A DNA stretch of 8,146 bases. It comes from Alphaproteobacteria bacterium (GTDB lineage: Bacteria; Pseudomonadota; Alphaproteobacteria; Sphingomonadales; Sphingomonadaceae). The notes under the pieces were generated by a model that ran no database searches, had not been told where the DNA came from, and saw only the letters and a program-made list of their open reading frames with translations. The stretch is taken from positions 1-8,146 of the forward strand of contig JAGWVG010000067.1 of the NCBI GenBank assembly GCA_018970965.1. Direction: 5' to 3'. Both the position numbers and the translations under genes were made by a program. Every line of letters starts with the position of its first letter. Within the stretch, counting starts at the first letter, position 1. This document shows positions 6,766 through 8,146 of this stretch, piece after piece.

Positions 6766-7819
6766 GGCGGCCGTAACCGACGCGCTTCTGCCAGAACGGC
6801 TTGCCCGTGCGATCACGCTGGGCGGGCCGATTCCGGTTGCGCAATTTATGGCAGCGGCCAATGCGCATTATTACGCCACGCGGGATCCCTTGGGGGCGGC
6901 CGGCGACTTCATCACCGCGCCTGAAATTAGCCAGATTTTTGGCGAACTCATTGGTCTGTGGTTGGCAGATTTATGGGATCGCGCGGGCCGCCCCGCTGTC
7001 CATTATGTCGAACTGGGGCCGGGCCGCGGCACGCTGGCGGCGGATGCTTTGCGCGCCATGGCGAAAGCGGGGCTCACTCCCTCGGTGCATTTTGTAGAAA
7101 CCAGCCCGGCCTTGCGCGCGGCACAGGCAAAGGCGGTTCCAAACGCCCAGTGGCATGACGATGTGACAACGCTGCCCGATGATGCGGCTTTGCTGATTGT
7201 TGCGAATGAGTTTTTTGATGCGCTGCCAATTTATCAACTCGTCCGCCGGGCAGACGCCTGGCACGAACGCCTGATTGCCTGTCAGGACACGATTTTTCTG
7301 CCCATTGCAGGCAAGCCCGTGCCCGATGAGATTGTGCCGGAAGCGCTGCGCGAGGCGCCGGCGGGAAGTGTGATTGAAAGCTCCCCCGCTTCGGTTGCCG
7401 TTGTCCGTGCGCTGGCCAAAAAACTTGCAGCGCAAGGCGGGGCAGCACTGATTGTCGATTATGGGTATGATGGCCCGGCGCTGGGAGAGACGCTGCAAGC
7501 CGTAAAGGCGCATGGCTTTGCTAATCCCTTTGATGCGCCGGGAGAGCATGACCTGACGGCGCATGTCGATTTTGCGACCTTAGCGGGAATGGCGGAATTA
7601 AGTGGCGCTGAGGTGCATGGCCCTGTCGCCCAAGGCGATTTTTTGGGGCTGTTGGGTATTGCCGAACGCACAGCAATGCTGGCGCGTGCCCATCCGGATC
7701 GCGGGGGCGAGCTGGCCGAAGCGCATCGGCGGCTGACCCATCCGACAGAAATGGGCGCGCTGTTCCGCGCGATGGCATTGACTGGCAAGGGCTGGCCGCA
7801 GCCCGCAGCAATGCGCTAA
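6740..7819 (+). CDS. MidA/NDUFAF7-type SAM-dependent methyltransferase (COG1565)
   Basis: A class I methyltransferase whose mitochondrial homologue NDUFAF7 dimethylates an arginine of the NDUFS2 subunit during complex I assembly. A matching role on bacterial NuoD is inferred, not shown. With the start used here it has 359 residues. Family segments in order are PIPVAQFM (30-37), [14 protein letters not shown] (44-57), [14 protein letters not shown] (59-72), the SAM-binding ELGPGRGTL (91-99), [12 protein letters not shown] (155-166), IVDYGY (238-243), DLTAHVDF (271-278), [10 protein letters not shown] (298-307) and [13 protein letters not shown] (335-347). The start is uncertain. The first ATG in frame is inside the conserved region, so a rare start is needed. 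TTG at 6740 gives a family-like N-terminus and overlaps lgt by 26 bases, but the purine-rich GGAAAG is only 2 bases away. A TTG at 6686 would extend the overlap. Confidence 0.9.
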   Translation: MPDTIASPEAAVTDALLPERLARAITLGGPIPVAQFMAAANAHYYATRDPLGAAGDFITAPEISQIFGELIGLWLADLWDRAGRPAVHYVELGPGRGTLAADALRAMAKAGLTPSVHFVETSPALRAAQAKAVPNAQWHDDVTTLPDDAALLIVANEFFDALPIYQLVRRADAWHERLIACQDTIFLPIAGKPVPDEIVPEALREAPAGSVIESSPASVAVVRALAKKLAAQGGAALIVDYGYDGPALGETLQAVKAHGFANPFDAPGEHDLTAHVDFATLAGMAELSGAEVHGPVAQGDFLGLLGIAERTAMLARAHPDRGGELAEAHRRLTHPTEMGALFRAMALTGKGWPQPAAMR

Positions 7820-7829
7820 GGCGCGCGTC

Positions 7830-8146
7830 ATGAGCAAAATTGATGTGTTTCAAGCAGCTGCATTAGAGGCTGTGCCGCATGGCTTTTTAGGACGGCGCGG
7901 CGGCGTCTCAACCGGCGTTCATTCCGGGTTGAATGTCGGGGTTGGGTCAGAAGATGATCCTGCCGCTGTTGCAGAAAACCGGCGACGCGCCGCCGAGGCC
8001 GTGTTGCCCGGTGCAGATCTGGCCACTGTGTTCCAGATCCATAGTGCCGATGTCGTGACAGTCGATCAGGCCGTGCCGCTCGAAGACCGCCCCTCCGCCG
8101 ATGCGTTGGTGACCAATCGCCCGGGGCTTTTGTTGGGCATTTTGAC
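7830..8146 (+). CDS. pgeF: Peptidoglycan editing factor PgeF (YfiH/YlmD, laccase-domain family), 5' part
   Basis: The first 105 codons of a protein normally about 240-260 residues long; the window ends inside it. PgeF (YfiH) in E. coli prevents misincorporation of L-Ser for L-Ala in muropeptide precursors. Relatives including human LACC1 show purine nucleoside phosphorylase activity, and older annotation calls the family multicopper polyphenol oxidase. Visible hallmarks are HGFLGRRGGVSTG (17-29), the LNVG segment (34-37), DDPAAVAENRRR (42-53), QIH with the first metal-ligand histidine (His71), and ADALVT (90-95). The later Cys and His ligands lie outside the window. The ATG at 7830 is preceded by TAAGG (7817-7821), which overlaps the methyltransferase stop codon, and the gap between the genes is 10 bases, so co-transcription with lgt and the methyltransferase is likely. 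Confidence 0.93.
   Translation, partial: MSKIDVFQAAALEAVPHGFLGRRGGVSTGVHSGLNVGVGSEDDPAAVAENRRRAAEAVLPGADLATVFQIHSADVVTVDQAVPLEDRPSADALVTNRPGLLLGIL

Noticed and set aside
6971..7564. A 197-codon minus-strand open frame opposite the methyltransferase
   Set aside because: It is antisense to conserved methyltransferase motifs, has Arg/Gln-rich composition and no recognisable domain.
1..8146. Possible mobile element, CRISPR array, RNA gene or defence system
   Set aside because: No direct-repeat array, terminal inverted repeats, transposase, integrase, tRNA-like cloverleaf or rRNA segment was seen. Almost every base is in a housekeeping or metabolic gene.

Overview
The window reads as an ordinary chromosomal stretch of an alphaproteobacterium, most likely a member of the Sphingomonadales with moderate GC. 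This is inferred from three things: the large NAD-dependent glutamate dehydrogenase, the RHH_4-type small protein beside an acetoacetyl-CoA reductase, and the order lgt, MidA-type methyltransferase, pgeF. No rRNA, tRNA, insertion sequence, CRISPR array, phage gene or integration scar is visible. Coding density is very high, and the longest gap between genes is 68 bases.

Layout. At the left edge (1-798, +) is the 3' end of a large NAD-glutamate dehydrogenase gene. It overlaps tail-to-tail with the last gene of a five-gene block on the minus strand. In transcription order that block is an acyl-CoA synthetase-like AMP-forming ligase (5839-4118), an Old Yellow Enzyme-type flavin oxidoreductase (4121-2835), ferrochelatase hemH (2770-1763), acetoacetyl-CoA reductase phbB (1724-1002) and a 76-residue ribbon-helix-helix protein (998-768). 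Ligase and oxidoreductase are joined by an ATGA overlap. phbB and the ribbon-helix-helix gene are 3 bases apart. A 68-base divergent intergenic region separates this block from a plus-strand run: lgt (TTG start, 5908-6765), a MidA/NDUFAF7-type methyltransferase overlapping the end of lgt (about 6740-7819), and the start of pgeF (7830 to the window edge).

How the genes fit together. The minus-strand block combines acyl activation, flavin-dependent enone or enoyl reduction, NADPH-dependent 3-ketoacyl-CoA reduction and the last step of heme synthesis. The ligase/oxidoreductase pair looks like a functional unit of lipid or xenobiotic carboxylate metabolism with unknown substrate. phbB supplies (R)-3-hydroxybutyryl-CoA for polyhydroxybutyrate, but no thiolase or PHB synthase gene is present here. 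The plus-strand run is partly envelope-directed: Lgt lipidates prolipoproteins and PgeF edits peptidoglycan precursors. The methyltransferase between them is, by homology to NDUFAF7, a candidate complex I assembly factor.

I did not find a convincing undescribed system. The points most worth a second look are the ligase/flavoenzyme coupled pair, including a Gly-to-Glu change beside the ligase's catalytic lysine, the ribbon-helix-helix gene tied to phbB, and the conserved-looking lgt/methyltransferase/pgeF cluster.
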